Of a stretch of 45,514 nt of DNA, positions 16,701-25,709 are shown in pieces (within the stretch, counting starts at the first letter, position 1; each line of letters starts with the position of its first letter). Origin of the DNA: Lachnospiraceae bacterium (GTDB lineage: Bacteria > Bacillota > Clostridia > Lachnospirales > Lachnospiraceae); the NCBI GenBank assembly GCA_017469935.1, contig JAFUFL010000005.1:1-45514 (forward strand), in the 5' to 3' direction. The position numbers and the translations under genes are program-made. Below the pieces are notes generated by a model. The model saw nothing but the letters and a program-made list of their open reading frames with translations. It ran no database searches and was not told the origin of the DNA.

Positions 16701-18302
16701 ATGCCGCTTTTTGCGGCGGAGGTGGACATGGCGGATCAGACGCGGCGCGGGTCCGGAAGACAGCAGTATTCCATTAAGATCCAGTTTACGATCATCTTCT
16801 TTTTTCTCATGCTGGGAGCCATCGGAGCCTGCTGGATCATCAACAGCACCTTTCTGGAGCGCTATTATATCAGGGAGAAGAGGATCGCCCTGACGCAGAT
16901 GTACTATGCTGTGAACGAGGCGGTCAATAATAATTCCATCGACTCGGACGAATTCGACGAGGAGGTAATGCGAAACGCGGGAGCGGAAAACGTGAGTCTC
17001 ATTGTCATGGACGAGGGGAGCACGACCATAAAACTGCATGCCTCGGACGGTCCTGCCATGGTCCGGCGAATGTGGGACAATATGTTCGGCAAGACGCCGT
17101 CCATGGAGGAAGAAGACAGCGTACAGTACCGCTATTACCTGTATCGGGTCCTGAAAGAGGAGGAACATTACCGGATTTCCATCATCTATGACAAGCGCAT
17201 GGGACAGCAGATCATGGAACTCTACGGCGTTTTGGACGACGGGAGCTTCTGCCTGCTCAGCACCTTCCTTGAGAGCATCCACAACAGCACCAGGATCGCC
17301 AACCGGTTCATGGGCTATATCGGCATCGCGATCTCCCTGCTCGGCGCGCTTTTTGCGCTCTTCCTTGCCGGAAAACTCACGCAGCCCATCAGGGAACTGA
17401 CGGAAATCTCCGAGCGGATGAAGAAACTGGATTTCAGTGCCAAATATAAAGGAAACAGCCGGACGGAGATCGCACAGCTGGGCCAAAATATCAACGAGCT
17501 CTCGGAAATCCTGGAGAGAACGATCTCCGAGCTCAAGACGGCCAACAATGAGCTTCGGGAAGATATCGAGAGGAAAGAAAAGGCCGAAGAGATGCGGCAG
17601 GAATTCCTTTCCGGTGTCACCCATGAGCTCAAGACGCCGCTGGCCCTGATCAAGGGGTATGCGGAGGGGCTCTCGGAAGGAATTGCGGACGACCCCGAGA
17701 GCATGAAGTTCTATACCGATGTGATCGCGGATGAAGCGGACAAGATGAACAGGCTTGTCGCCAGGCTCCTGTCCCTCAACCAGCTCGAATTCGGAGACGC
17801 GCAGTTTACGATGGTGCGCTTTGATATCGTGGGCTTTGTGAGGGGATGCCTGCACAATGCGGAAATGCTGGCGCAGCAGAAAGGAATCCGCGTAAATCTT
17901 CAGAATCGCCCGCCTCTCTATGTCTGGGCCGACGAGTTCTGGACGGAAGAGGTGTTCATCAATTACTTCTCCAATGCAGTGAATCACTGCGAAGGAGAAA
18001 AAGTGATTGACATTCATTTTGAAGAGAATCAGAATTGTGTTCGAGTCGTTGTGTTCAATACGGGGAAGCCGATCCCCGAGGAGGCGGTGCCCCATATCTG
18101 GGAGAAATTCTATAAGGTCGACAAGGCCAGGACCAGAGAATACGGCGGTTCGGGCGTAGGCCTTTCCGTCGTCAAGGCGATAATGGAACAGATGCACCAG
18201 AAATACGGCGTGATCAACTATGACAACGGCGTATCCTTCTGGTTTGAGCTGGAGGCCGACGGCGCTCAAAGGAGCGTCCCGGCAGGAAGGAATAAGGAAT
18301 AA
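16701..18302 (+). CDS. Membrane sensor histidine kinase
   Basis: A 533-residue kinase in this numbering (524 if it starts at ATG 16728, which follows GGAGG at 16718-16722; both starts have usable binding sites). Membrane helices at about residues 28-48 and 203-224 enclose an extracytoplasmic sensor domain of about 150 residues. A HAMP linker, a helical segment, and the HisKA box VTHELKTPLA (phosphorylated His 308) follow. The ATP-binding domain has NYFSNAVNH, FNTGKPI and GGSGVGLSVVKAI. It phosphorylates the upstream response regulator. The sensor domain matches no family that I recognise. Its stop overlaps the hisH start by one base. Confidence 0.94.
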   Translation: MPLFAAEVDMADQTRRGSGRQQYSIKIQFTIIFFFLMLGAIGACWIINSTFLERYYIREKRIALTQMYYAVNEAVNNNSIDSDEFDEEVMRNAGAENVSLIVMDEGSTTIKLHASDGPAMVRRMWDNMFGKTPSMEEEDSVQYRYYLYRVLKEEEHYRISIIYDKRMGQQIMELYGVLDDGSFCLLSTFLESIHNSTRIANRFMGYIGIAISLLGALFALFLAGKLTQPIRELTEISERMKKLDFSAKYKGNSRTEIAQLGQNINELSEILERTISELKTANNELREDIERKEKAEEMRQEFLSGVTHELKTPLALIKGYAEGLSEGIADDPESMKFYTDVIADEADKMNRLVARLLSLNQLEFGDAQFTMVRFDIVGFVRGCLHNAEMLAQQKGIRVNLQNRPPLYVWADEFWTEEVFINYFSNAVNHCEGEKVIDIHFEENQNCVRVVVFNTGKPIPEEAVPHIWEKFYKVDKARTREYGGSGVGLSVVKAIMEQMHQKYGVINYDNGVSFWFELEADGAQRSVPAGRNKE

Positions 18303-18907
18303 TGGTAGCGATCATCGATTATGGCGCCGGCAATATAAAGAGCGTGGAAAATGCGGTCCGATATCTGGGACACGAGGCTCTCCTGACCAGGGACCGGGAG
18401 CGGATTCTGTCCGCCGACCATGTAATCCTGCCGGGAGTGGGCGCTTTCGGAGACGCCATGGGGAGGCTTAAGAAATACGGTCTGGACGAGACGCTCCGAG
18501 AGGTCGTCGAAAGACAGATTCCTCTGCTCGGCATCTGCCTGGGGCTGCAGCTCTTATTTGAGAGCAGTGAGGAGAGCCCCGGCGTGGAGGGACTCGGGAT
18601 CCTCGGCGGACATATTCTGAGAATCCCGGACGGAGAGGGCAGAAAAGTGCCGCAGATCGGTTGGAACGACCTGGCATTCCCGAATCCGGGGAGACTCTTT
18701 AAGGGAATTTCCGAAGGGGCGTTTGTCTATTTTGTCCACTCCTACTACCTGCGGGCGGAGGATCCCTCCATTGTGACCGCAGCTGCGCAGTACGGCGTAA
18801 AGATCGACGCGTCGGTGGAGAGCGGCAATGTCTTCGCGTGCCAGTTCCACCCGGAGAAGAGCGAAGCGGTCGGCATGAAGATCCTGGGGAACTTCCTGGA
18901 GGTCTGA
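18302..18907 (+). CDS. hisH: Imidazole glycerol phosphate synthase, glutamine amidotransferase subunit
   Basis: A 201-residue class I glutamine amidotransferase. The nucleophile Cys 79 is in GICLGLQLLFE, and the His 183 and Glu 185 of the triad are in QFHPEKSE. It releases ammonia from glutamine and channels it to HisF for histidine and purine-intermediate (AICAR) synthesis. The start overlaps the kinase stop as TAATG, so translation is coupled to the two-component system; hisF follows. The last codons are repeated as a 12-base tandem duplication across the stop. Confidence 0.96.
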   Translation: MVAIIDYGAGNIKSVENAVRYLGHEALLTRDRERILSADHVILPGVGAFGDAMGRLKKYGLDETLREVVERQIPLLGICLGLQLLFESSEESPGVEGLGILGGHILRIPDGEGRKVPQIGWNDLAFPNPGRLFKGISEGAFVYFVHSYYLRAEDPSIVTAAAQYGVKIDASVESGNVFACQFHPEKSEAVGMKILGNFLEV

Positions 18908-18920
18908 GTGGAGGTCTGAG
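18897..18920 (+). repeat. 12-base tandem duplication at the hisH stop
   Basis: TGGAGGTCTGAG occurs twice in exact succession (18897-18908 and 18909-18920). The first copy encodes the end of HisH with its stop codon, the second repeats it downstream. Confidence 0.85.
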
Positions 18921-18963
18921 GGAGAGAAAAAGGCGCGCGGGCGCCTGACAGAAAGGAGTGTAA

Positions 18964-19725
18964 ATGCTCACTAAGAGAATCATTCCCTGCCTGGACGTCA
19001 AGGACGGGCGCGTTGTGAAAGGAATTAATTTTGTGCAGCTCCGGGACGCGGGAGATCCCGTGGAGACCGGAGAGGCTTACTCCAGACTGGGAGCCGATGA
19101 GCTGGTGTTTTTGGATATCACGGCGACCAGCGATGCCAGAAAGACCGTCGCGGACATGGTGCGCCGCGTGGCGGAGAGGGTGTTCATCCCCTTTACGGTC
19201 GGCGGTGGGATCCGGACGGTGGAGGATATGAAGGCCATCCTGAGAGAGGGGGCCGACAAGGTCTCGATCAACTCGGCGGCACTGCTTCGCCCCGAACTGA
19301 TTTCGGAAGGAGCGGAGCGCTTCGGCAGCCAGTGTGTGGTCGTCGCCATTGACGCCAGAAGAAGGAAAGAAGGGAGCGGCTGGACCGTATACCGGAGCGG
19401 CGGCAGGATCGACACGGGAATCGACGCCGTGGAGTGGGCGCTCAAGGCCCAGGAGCTGGGCGCCGGGGAGATCCTTCTGACCAGCATGGACTGTGACGGC
19501 ACAAAAGCCGGTTATGACCTAGAACTGACCAGGGCAATCTCGCAGCGCCTTTCGATCCCCGTGATCGCGTCCGGCGGAGCGGGAAAGCTGGAGCACTTTT
19601 ACGATGCTTTGACGCAGGGCGGCGCAGAGGCGGCTCTCGCGGCTTCCCTTTTCCACTACAAGGAGCTGGAGATCCGGGAAGTGAAGGAATATCTTGCAGG
19701 CAGAGGAATACCCGTAAGAATTTAA
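18964..19725 (+). CDS. hisF: Imidazole glycerol phosphate synthase, cyclase subunit
   Basis: A 253-residue TIM-barrel protein with the family start [16 protein letters not shown]; catalytic Asp 11 and Asp 130 (VVAIDARR) are both present. It uses ammonia from HisH and PRFAR to make imidazole glycerol phosphate and AICAR. AAAGGAG lies 5-6 bases upstream of ATG 18964. Full length and intact. The remaining his genes are not in the window, so this pair is detached from the main histidine operon. Confidence 0.97.
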   Translation: MLTKRIIPCLDVKDGRVVKGINFVQLRDAGDPVETGEAYSRLGADELVFLDITATSDARKTVADMVRRVAERVFIPFTVGGGIRTVEDMKAILREGADKVSINSAALLRPELISEGAERFGSQCVVVAIDARRRKEGSGWTVYRSGGRIDTGIDAVEWALKAQELGAGEILLTSMDCDGTKAGYDLELTRAISQRLSIPVIASGGAGKLEHFYDALTQGGAEAALAASLFHYKELEIREVKEYLAGRGIPVRI

Positions 19726-19747
19726 CCTGGTCAATAGGAGGATAACA

Positions 19748-21436
19748 ATGGGGTTATACCGAAACAAAAACAAAAAGAACACGGGAAAAACGATTAGAAA
19801 AGACCGCCGCGGCGTGCGAAAGCCGGGTACTGTGAACAAGAAAGCCGCTGCCGTGCAGACGGCGGCAGAGCAGGGGCCTGTCAGTGAAAGCCAGGCACCC
19901 GAGGCGGGAGCGAAAAATGTTATGACAGCGGATCCTTCCCGCGTATTTCACTATTTCAGACAGATTTCAGCAATACCGCACGGTTCTCATCACACTAAGG
20001 CGATCAGCGACTATCTGGCAGCTTTCGCACGGGAGAGAGGGCTCTCATACGTGCAGGACGAGGCCAACAACGTGATCATCGCCAAGGAGGCTTCGGAAGG
20101 CTGCGAGAGCGCGCAGCCGATCGCGCTGCAGGGACATATTGATATGGTTTTGGCCAGTGAGCCGGACAAGGAGATCGACCTTTTGCAGGAGCCGATCACC
20201 ATCGTCGAAGACGGAGACTGGATGCGCGCCGACGGCACCACGCTGGGCGCGGACAACGGGATCGCCGTGGCGATCATGCTGGCGATTCTCGAAGACGAAA
20301 CGGCTGCGCACCCCTATCTGGAATGCATTTTTACCTCCGACGAGGAAGTCGGCCTGATCGGCGCGACGGCAATCGATCTCTCCGGGCTCAAGAGCCGCAG
20401 GCTTCTCAACCTGGATTCCGAGGAGGAGGGCGTTTTCTGCGCCGGCTGTGCCGGCGGGGCGGAAGTTGTATGCAGGATGCCCCTTAAGTGGAAGACCAGA
20501 AGAGGAAAGATCCTTCACATAATGGTCTCCGGCCTTCGCGGCGGTCATTCCGGCTCCGAGATCCACATCGGGAGCGCCAACGCGAACGTGCTCCTTGCGA
20601 GAATCCTGTACGGCCTCTTTGAAGAATATCCCATGCGGCTGGTACGGATCGGCGGCGGAGACGCGGACAACGCGATCCCCACAAACGCGGCGGCGTCCGT
20701 ACTTTTCCCTCATGCAGCGGACGCGGAGAGAGTGGAAGCGCTCTTCCGAGGCATGGCAGAGGAGATGGAGCAGGAATACAAAGTCACGGATCCGGACATG
20801 AGATGGAAGGCCGAGTGGGAAGAGACGGACGGCGTGAGAGCGGCGTCAAAGAAACTCACGGAGAATCTGCTGGGCTATCTGATGGCTGTTCCGAACGGCG
20901 TGACGCATATGAGCCCCGTGATCCGGCAGATGCCGCAGACTTCCCTGAACCTGGGAATCCTTCGCACGGACAAAGAGGGAGTGAAGCTTGAGTTTATGGT
21001 GAGAAGCGGCGTGAATTCCCAGACGACCTATCTGTGCGACCGCCTTGTGTGCCTCACGAAGGGATTCGGAGGCGAAGCGGTGGTGCGAAGCTCCTATCCG
21101 GCCTGGGAATACAGACAGGACTCTCCCTTCCGGGATCTGTGCGTCAGCACCTACAGGGAACTCACAGGGAAAGAGCCGGGTGTGGAGGTCATCCACGCAG
21201 GTCTCGAATGCGGGATCCTGGCCGGAAAACTGGAGGGGCTCGACTGCATTTCCGCCGGTCCCGACCTGGAGAATGTTCACACCGTGAAGGAGAGGATGAA
21301 GATCTCCTCGGTGGAAGCCGTGTGGACCTTTGTCCGCAGACTTCTGGAGGCGGCTGCAGCAGGTGAGCAGCCGGAGAAAACAGTTTCCGAAGAAGAGCAG
21401 CCGGAGGAAACGGTTCCCGACGAAGATCTTGACTGA
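19748..21436 (+). CDS. pepD: Aminoacyl-histidine (PepD-type) dipeptidase with N-terminal extension
   Basis: A 562-residue M20C metallopeptidase. Metal and catalytic motifs are present: LQGHIDMV, DGTTLGADNGIA, TSDEEVGLIGA and NLDSEEEGVFCAGCAGG. The usual enzyme begins near residue 59 (MTADPSRVFHYF); the 58 residues before it are basic, then Ala/Gln-rich, and atypical. The extension seems to be translated, because AGGAGG lies at the right distance before ATG 19748. The C-terminus adds a short Glu-rich repeat (EEQPEETV type). The family cleaves dipeptides, including carnosine-like ones, in the cytoplasm. The neighbours hisHF may be coincidental. Confidence 0.9.
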   Translation: MGLYRNKNKKNTGKTIRKDRRGVRKPGTVNKKAAAVQTAAEQGPVSESQAPEAGAKNVMTADPSRVFHYFRQISAIPHGSHHTKAISDYLAAFARERGLSYVQDEANNVIIAKEASEGCESAQPIALQGHIDMVLASEPDKEIDLLQEPITIVEDGDWMRADGTTLGADNGIAVAIMLAILEDETAAHPYLECIFTSDEEVGLIGATAIDLSGLKSRRLLNLDSEEEGVFCAGCAGGAEVVCRMPLKWKTRRGKILHIMVSGLRGGHSGSEIHIGSANANVLLARILYGLFEEYPMRLVRIGGGDADNAIPTNAAASVLFPHAADAERVEALFRGMAEEMEQEYKVTDPDMRWKAEWEETDGVRAASKKLTENLLGYLMAVPNGVTHMSPVIRQMPQTSLNLGILRTDKEGVKLEFMVRSGVNSQTTYLCDRLVCLTKGFGGEAVVRSSYPAWEYRQDSPFRDLCVSTYRELTGKEPGVEVIHAGLECGILAGKLEGLDCISAGPDLENVHTVKERMKISSVEAVWTFVRRLLEAAAAGEQPEKTVSEEEQPEETVPDEDLD

Positions 21437-21450
21437 GAGGAAACAGTAAA

Positions 21451-22119
21451 ATGGCGCAGATCTCAGGAGACTGGCTTCCTGCCGTGAAGGCGGAATTCGC
21501 CAAACCCTATTACAGGGATTTATATCAATTCGTACAGAAAGAATACCGGAGCGGAACGGTCTTCCCGCCCGCGGACCAGATCTTCAACGCACTGCATCTT
21601 ACGCCGCTGAAAAAGGTCAAAGTAGTGATCCTCGGGCAGGATCCCTATCACAATTATCACCAGGCCCACGGGCTGTGCTTTTCGGTGCCGGAGGACCAGA
21701 AGGAGATCCCGCCGTCCCTGATCAATATTTTCAGGGAACTGCATGACGACGTGGGATGCAGGATGCCGCAGACCGGGTGCCTGACAAAGTGGGCGGAGCA
21801 GGGCGTACTGCTCCTCAACACCGTGCTGACGGTGCGCGCCCATCAGGCAAACTCCCACAAGGGACACGGCTGGGAGCAGTTCACGGATGCGATCATCCGG
21901 GCGGTGGAAGAGCAGGACAGGCCCATTGTCTATATGCTGTGGGGGACGCCGGCGCAGAGCAAGGCCGTCATGGTGACCAATCCGGCCCACCTGGTTCTGA
22001 AGGCCCCGCATCCCAGTCCGCTTTCGGCTTACAGAGGATTTTTCGGCTGCAGACATTTCAGCGAGTGCAATGAGTTTTTAACTGCGCACGGAGAGACGCC
22101 CATCGACTGGCAGCTCTGA
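21451..22119 (+). CDS. ung: Uracil-DNA glycosylase, family 1
   Basis: A 222-residue Ung. The water-activating Asp 64 is in ILGQDPYH, uracil-binding residues in LLLNTVLTVRAHQANSH, and the DNA-intercalating loop is HPSPLSAYRGFFG. It removes uracil from DNA as the first step of base excision repair. GAGGAAAC precedes ATG 21451, 14 bases after the dipeptidase stop. Complete. Confidence 0.97.
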   Translation: MAQISGDWLPAVKAEFAKPYYRDLYQFVQKEYRSGTVFPPADQIFNALHLTPLKKVKVVILGQDPYHNYHQAHGLCFSVPEDQKEIPPSLINIFRELHDDVGCRMPQTGCLTKWAEQGVLLLNTVLTVRAHQANSHKGHGWEQFTDAIIRAVEEQDRPIVYMLWGTPAQSKAVMVTNPAHLVLKAPHPSPLSAYRGFFGCRHFSECNEFLTAHGETPIDWQL

Positions 22120-22164
22120 CTAAAAGGCAATCAGGGGCCGCTCGGCGAGTCCTGAAAAATAAAA

Positions 22165-22183
22165 GGAGATCGCGAAGATCTCC
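22165..22183 (+). other. Hairpin in the lysA leader
   Basis: GGAGATC (22165-22171) and GATCTCC (22177-22183) form a 7-bp stem around GCGAA, ending 6 bases before the ribosome binding site of the next gene. It is not followed by T residues; a role in translation or RNA stability is possible. Confidence 0.5.
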
Positions 22184-22197
22184 GGAAATGAGGAAAC

Positions 22198-23493
22198 ATG
22201 AAAAAAACACCCTACATCACCAGAGAAAAGGCAGAAGAGATAGCGAGAACATGGCCAACCCCTTTCTATCTGTATGACGAAAAGGGCATCCGTGAAAACT
22301 CGGAAGCGGTCAGGGAGGCGTTCTCCTGGAACCCCGGATTCCGCGAATATTTTGCCGTAAAAGCAACCCCGAACCCGTATATCATGCAGATCTTCAAGGA
22401 TTACGATTTCGGATTTGACTGCTCCTCCCTTGCGGAGCTCATGCTGGCAAAAGCAGTCGGAGCGGACGGAAAACACATCATGTTTTCCTCAAATGATACG
22501 CCGGAAGAAGAGTACGCCTACGCGGCTAAGCTCGGCGCCATCATCAATCTCGATGACATCACGCACATTCCTTTCCTGGAGAAGATCCTCGGCGGAAAGT
22601 TCCCGGAGACCATGAGTCTTCGCTACAATCCGGGCGGCGTCTTCCGGATGTCCAACGGCATTATGGACAACCCCGGAGATTCCAAGTACGGCTTCACGAA
22701 GCAGCAGCTCTTCGAGGGCGTCAGGATCCTGAAAGAGAAGGGCGTCAAGCACTTCGGCATTCACGCCTTCCTGGCAAGTAATACCGTGACCAATGAGTAT
22801 TATCCAATGCTGGCGGCCCAGCTCTTCGAGCTGGTGGCGGAGATCCACCGCACATTCGACGTGCACATCGCATTTGTCAATCTGTCCGGCGGCGTAGGCG
22901 TTGCGTACTCCCCTTACGATACTCCCAATGATATCCGTGTCATCGGCGAGGGCGTCAAGGAGGTCTATGACGCGGTCCTGCGCGACAAGGGAATGGGCGA
23001 CGTGGCGATCTACTGCGAGATGGGCCGCTTTATGCTGGCTCCTTACGGCGCGCTGATCACCAAGGCAATCCATGAGAAGCACATCTACAAAGAGTACATC
23101 GGCGTGGACGCCTGCGCGGCCAACCTGATGAGGCCCGCCATGTACGGCGCCTATCACCACATCACGGTCCTGGGCAAGGAAGACGCCCTCAGGGACCACA
23201 TGTACGATGTGACCGGGTCCCTGTGCGAGAACAACGACAAGTTCGCCGTCGACCGTCTGCTCCCCAAGATCGACATGGGCGATTATCTCTTCATCCACGA
23301 CGCGGGCGCGCACGGTTTTGCCATGGGCTACAACTACAACGGAAGACTGCGCAGCGCGGAGCTCCTTCTGAAAGAGGACGGAAGCGTCAAGGAGATCCGC
23401 AGAGCGGAGACCGAGATGGACTATTTCGCGACCTTCAGCGGCACGGACTTCTACGGCAGTCTTCAGGAGCAGTACAGTGAATTGAGAGGCTGA
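22198..23493 (+). CDS. lysA: Diaminopimelate decarboxylase-family enzyme
   Basis: A 431-residue fold-type III PLP decarboxylase. PLP Lys 55 is in FAVKATPNP; the C-terminal half has EMGRFMLAP and the cysteine motif GSLCENND, then DAGAHGFAMGYNYNGR. It most likely converts meso-diaminopimelate to lysine. The HIGSQ segment of standard LysA is replaced by HAFLASNTV, a variant form, so the substrate is not completely certain. GAGGAAA lies just before ATG 22198. The HAD phosphatase gene starts 5 bases downstream. Confidence 0.85.
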   Translation: MKKTPYITREKAEEIARTWPTPFYLYDEKGIRENSEAVREAFSWNPGFREYFAVKATPNPYIMQIFKDYDFGFDCSSLAELMLAKAVGADGKHIMFSSNDTPEEEYAYAAKLGAIINLDDITHIPFLEKILGGKFPETMSLRYNPGGVFRMSNGIMDNPGDSKYGFTKQQLFEGVRILKEKGVKHFGIHAFLASNTVTNEYYPMLAAQLFELVAEIHRTFDVHIAFVNLSGGVGVAYSPYDTPNDIRVIGEGVKEVYDAVLRDKGMGDVAIYCEMGRFMLAPYGALITKAIHEKHIYKEYIGVDACAANLMRPAMYGAYHHITVLGKEDALRDHMYDVTGSLCENNDKFAVDRLLPKIDMGDYLFIHDAGAHGFAMGYNYNGRLRSAELLLKEDGSVKEIRRAETEMDYFATFSGTDFYGSLQEQYSELRG

Positions 23494-23497
23494 AGCG

Positions 23498-24283
23498 GTG
23501 AAGAAAAAGTATTTTTTCTTTGATATAGACGGCACGCTGACGGACAGGGCCACGGGCAAAATAGTGCCGTCAGCCATTCTTGCCGTGCAAAAGCTCAAAG
23601 AGGCCGGGCACTTTGTGGCCATCAATACAGGAAGAGCCCACTACAAAGCGAGAAAGTTCTTCGACGAGAACGGCTTCGACAATATGGTCTGCAACGGCGG
23701 CAAGGCGATCGTCGTGGACCGGGAGCTGGTGGAGAACAGTCCGCTGGTCTTTGAAGACGCCATAAAGCTCTACCACGAGGCGATCGACAAGGGATACGGC
23801 GTTCTCGTCGCGGATGAGGACTCGGATCTGGTAAGGACCAGGGACTTTCGCTTCTATGAGCAGGCCGGGATCCGGAAAGAGCCGACGACTTACGTGATCG
23901 ACGGAAATTACGAGCCGGAGAAAAAGGGCATCATCTACAAGATGTACATCTCCGTTCCGCAGAGCGAGGAGAGCCGTCTTCTGAATATTTTGCCCTCCGC
24001 GGAGCCTCTGGGGTGCCTGTGGTTTGAGCCGGAATACCTGCTGATCCAGCAGGACGCCAAAAAAGAGGGGATTCTGAGAATGCTGGAGCTGGTCGGCGGA
24101 GAGTGCGAAGATGTGGTCGTGTTCGGTGACGACACGAACGATCTCGACATGTTTGCGGAAGAGTTTTACAAGGTCGCCATGGGCAACGGACATCCGCTGC
24201 TGAAAGCGGCGGCGGACGAGGTGGCGGCCGCCAATGTGGACGACGGCATCTATAAAGTGTGTGAAAAAAACGGGTGGTTTTAA
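23498..24283 (+). CDS. HAD-family phosphatase (Cof type), GTG start
   Basis: A 261-residue HAD hydrolase. Motif I FDIDGTLTD gives the nucleophile Asp 9 and acid Asp 11; GDDTNDLDMF near the C-terminus is motif IV. The cap is of the Cof/C2 type, whose members usually dephosphorylate sugar phosphates or cofactors. The start is GTG 23498, with GAGAGG upstream inside the previous gene's end. The stop codon lies within the stem of the terminator that closes this operon. Confidence 0.92.
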   Translation: MKKKYFFFDIDGTLTDRATGKIVPSAILAVQKLKEAGHFVAINTGRAHYKARKFFDENGFDNMVCNGGKAIVVDRELVENSPLVFEDAIKLYHEAIDKGYGVLVADEDSDLVRTRDFRFYEQAGIRKEPTTYVIDGNYEPEKKGIIYKMYISVPQSEESRLLNILPSAEPLGCLWFEPEYLLIQQDAKKEGILRMLELVGGECEDVVVFGDDTNDLDMFAEEFYKVAMGNGHPLLKAAADEVAAANVDDGIYKVCEKNGWF

Positions 24284-24299
24284 ACCGCCCGTTTCTTTT
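24268..24299 (+). terminator. Intrinsic terminator overlapping the HAD gene stop
   Basis: AAACGGGTGGTTT (24268-24280) pairs with AAACCGCCCGTTT (24282-24294), one wobble, followed by CTTTTT. The stop codon TAA (24281-24283) is in the loop. The A-rich left flank means that it could also stop transcripts from the opposing gene ending at 24375. Confidence 0.85.
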
Positions 24300-24374
24300 T
24301 ATCCTGCGCGCCCTCCGGCGCACCCGGATCGATATATGGATCTCTGTGCAAGGCCCGCGGTGCGAGCTGTTTTG

Positions 24375-25445
24375 TCAGTCGTAGATCTCGTCGCCTTCGA
24401 GCATGTAGTAGCTCATGCCTTCCATCTTGAGCATGGTATCGAGGTAAGCGGAATACTTGGTATCCCAGCTGCTGTAGGCTTTATCGCCCCGGTGGTCGGT
24501 CAGATCATAGTTCTTTCTGAGATACTCGCCCATGTATTTGGTGACCTTGGCGACGCCGTACTCGTTGAGGTGGTCGCCCTCATCGCGGGTGTCGTGGCTC
24601 CAGTCGATGCCGATCTCTCTCCAGTTCTGATTGAGGTCGATATAGGTGAGCCCGCGGGACCCGGCGTAATCGCCGATCGAATTGATCCGCGCCGTGTCGT
24701 AGCACTTGGGAGAGCAGAGGCTGTAGAATATGACCTCGATGTCATTCTCTTCACACAGTTTGAGGATTTTGTCCATATAGTAAGTGGAAAGATATTCGAA
24801 CTTCTTCCTCTCCTGTGTAGGCCCCAGATAGTCGGTGTCTCCCGTATAAGGCATAATGTGTTCGCTGATCAGATATCCCATGTAGTACTCGCGGATACTG
24901 GGCTTGGAGCCGATGGCCTGCCATAGGTTATGATACCGGCAGAAAGGAAAATGGTACTGGAAAAACTCCGACAGCGCGGTCTGCAGATCCGTGAGCGGGT
25001 CATCGGAGCGCAGCATCATGTTGGATTCGATCATGATCAGGTCGGGATGCTGATAGCTGAGCCCGTGCTTGAGAAGATAATAGGCTTCCGAGGTCTTGGA
25101 CGCTCCCTTGCACAGATTGAAGGAAGTGTATCCTTCCTCGTGCCACAGGTCCATGGGGGAGATGCCTACCATGGCCAGGCTGTTGCCGATGTTATAGATG
25201 TCGATTGTATCCCGTGGGATCGTGGTGATCTCCGCGTACCGGGCGTTTCGGTCCTTGATCAGGCCGGCCGTAAACCACTTGCCGGGATTAAGAAGGATCC
25301 CCGCGGCCGCGAGCATTAATGCCAGAAGAAGACCGAAGGCGAGGACCTTAAGGAGCTGCCTGGCGGTTATGGAATCCGATGAAGTTTGTAAAGATTTATT
25401 TAATGATTTATTTAATGGTTCATTCACAGATTTATTCTGCTGCAT
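24375..25445 (-). CDS. DltD-like SGNH-family membrane protein, paralog 1
   Basis: A 356-residue protein with a cytoplasmic N-terminus carrying Asn/Lys/Ser/Leu repeats (NKSLNKSLQ), one membrane helix (about residues 31-52) and an outer SGNH-hydrolase-like domain. The nucleophile block is YNIGNSLAM (Ser 89) and the C-terminal block DEGDHLN supplies Asp and His. FCRYHNLW and DHRGDKAYSSWD are shared with the two plus-strand paralogs. DltD proteins complete transfer of D-alanine to teichoic acids. This copy is divergent from the dlt-like operon and has its own promoter. AAAGGAA precedes the ATG at 25445. Confidence 0.85.
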   Translation of the reverse strand: MQQNKSVNEPLNKSLNKSLQTSSDSITARQLLKVLAFGLLLALMLAAAGILLNPGKWFTAGLIKDRNARYAEITTIPRDTIDIYNIGNSLAMVGISPMDLWHEEGYTSFNLCKGASKTSEAYYLLKHGLSYQHPDLIMIESNMMLRSDDPLTDLQTALSEFFQYHFPFCRYHNLWQAIGSKPSIREYYMGYLISEHIMPYTGDTDYLGPTQERKKFEYLSTYYMDKILKLCEENDIEVIFYSLCSPKCYDTARINSIGDYAGSRGLTYIDLNQNWREIGIDWSHDTRDEGDHLNEYGVAKVTKYMGEYLRKNYDLTDHRGDKAYSSWDTKYSAYLDTMLKMEGMSYYMLEGDEIYD

Positions 25446-25464
25446 ATGGTAATTCCTTTTTTGC

Positions 25465-25491
25465 TGGACAATTCTGATTTTTCAGTATAAT
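25465..25491 (+). promoter_or_regulatory. Promoter toward the dlt-like operon
   Basis: TGGACA (25465-25470) and consensus TATAAT (25486-25491) with a short 15-base spacer. A start near 25498 would leave a leader of about 210 bases before the adenylation gene. The -10 overlaps the -10 of the divergent promoter on the minus strand. Confidence 0.5.
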
Positions 25492-25512
25492 GCAGACGGC
25501 GCAATTTGTCGA
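25484..25512 (-). promoter_or_regulatory. Sigma-A promoter of DltD-like paralog 1
   Basis: Reading on the minus strand: TCGACA (25512-25507), a 17-base spacer, TATACT (25489-25484). Transcription would begin near 25477, about 32 bases before the start codon. Confidence 0.75.
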
Positions 25513-25709
25513 GTTACAGGAAAACATTTGTATAAGACGTTTTCTTCAGGAGGAAGGTTTTTGAGAAGGTTTTGAGAAGATTTGGCGGGAGAGTATTGCA
25601 AAAAAGGCATTTTAAGCTTAAGGTAGATTAGATGTGGTTTCGTCAGGTATTCTCGATTGTAACCTTTAACATAGATGTCTTTGAAAAAGATGAAAGGAGT
25701 GAACAGCTT

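Noticed and set aside
25632-25709. ATG 25632 as start of the adenylating ligase
   Set aside because: The 26 extra residues do not resemble the family and there is no good ribosome binding site; TTG 25710 has AAAGGAG at suitable distance.
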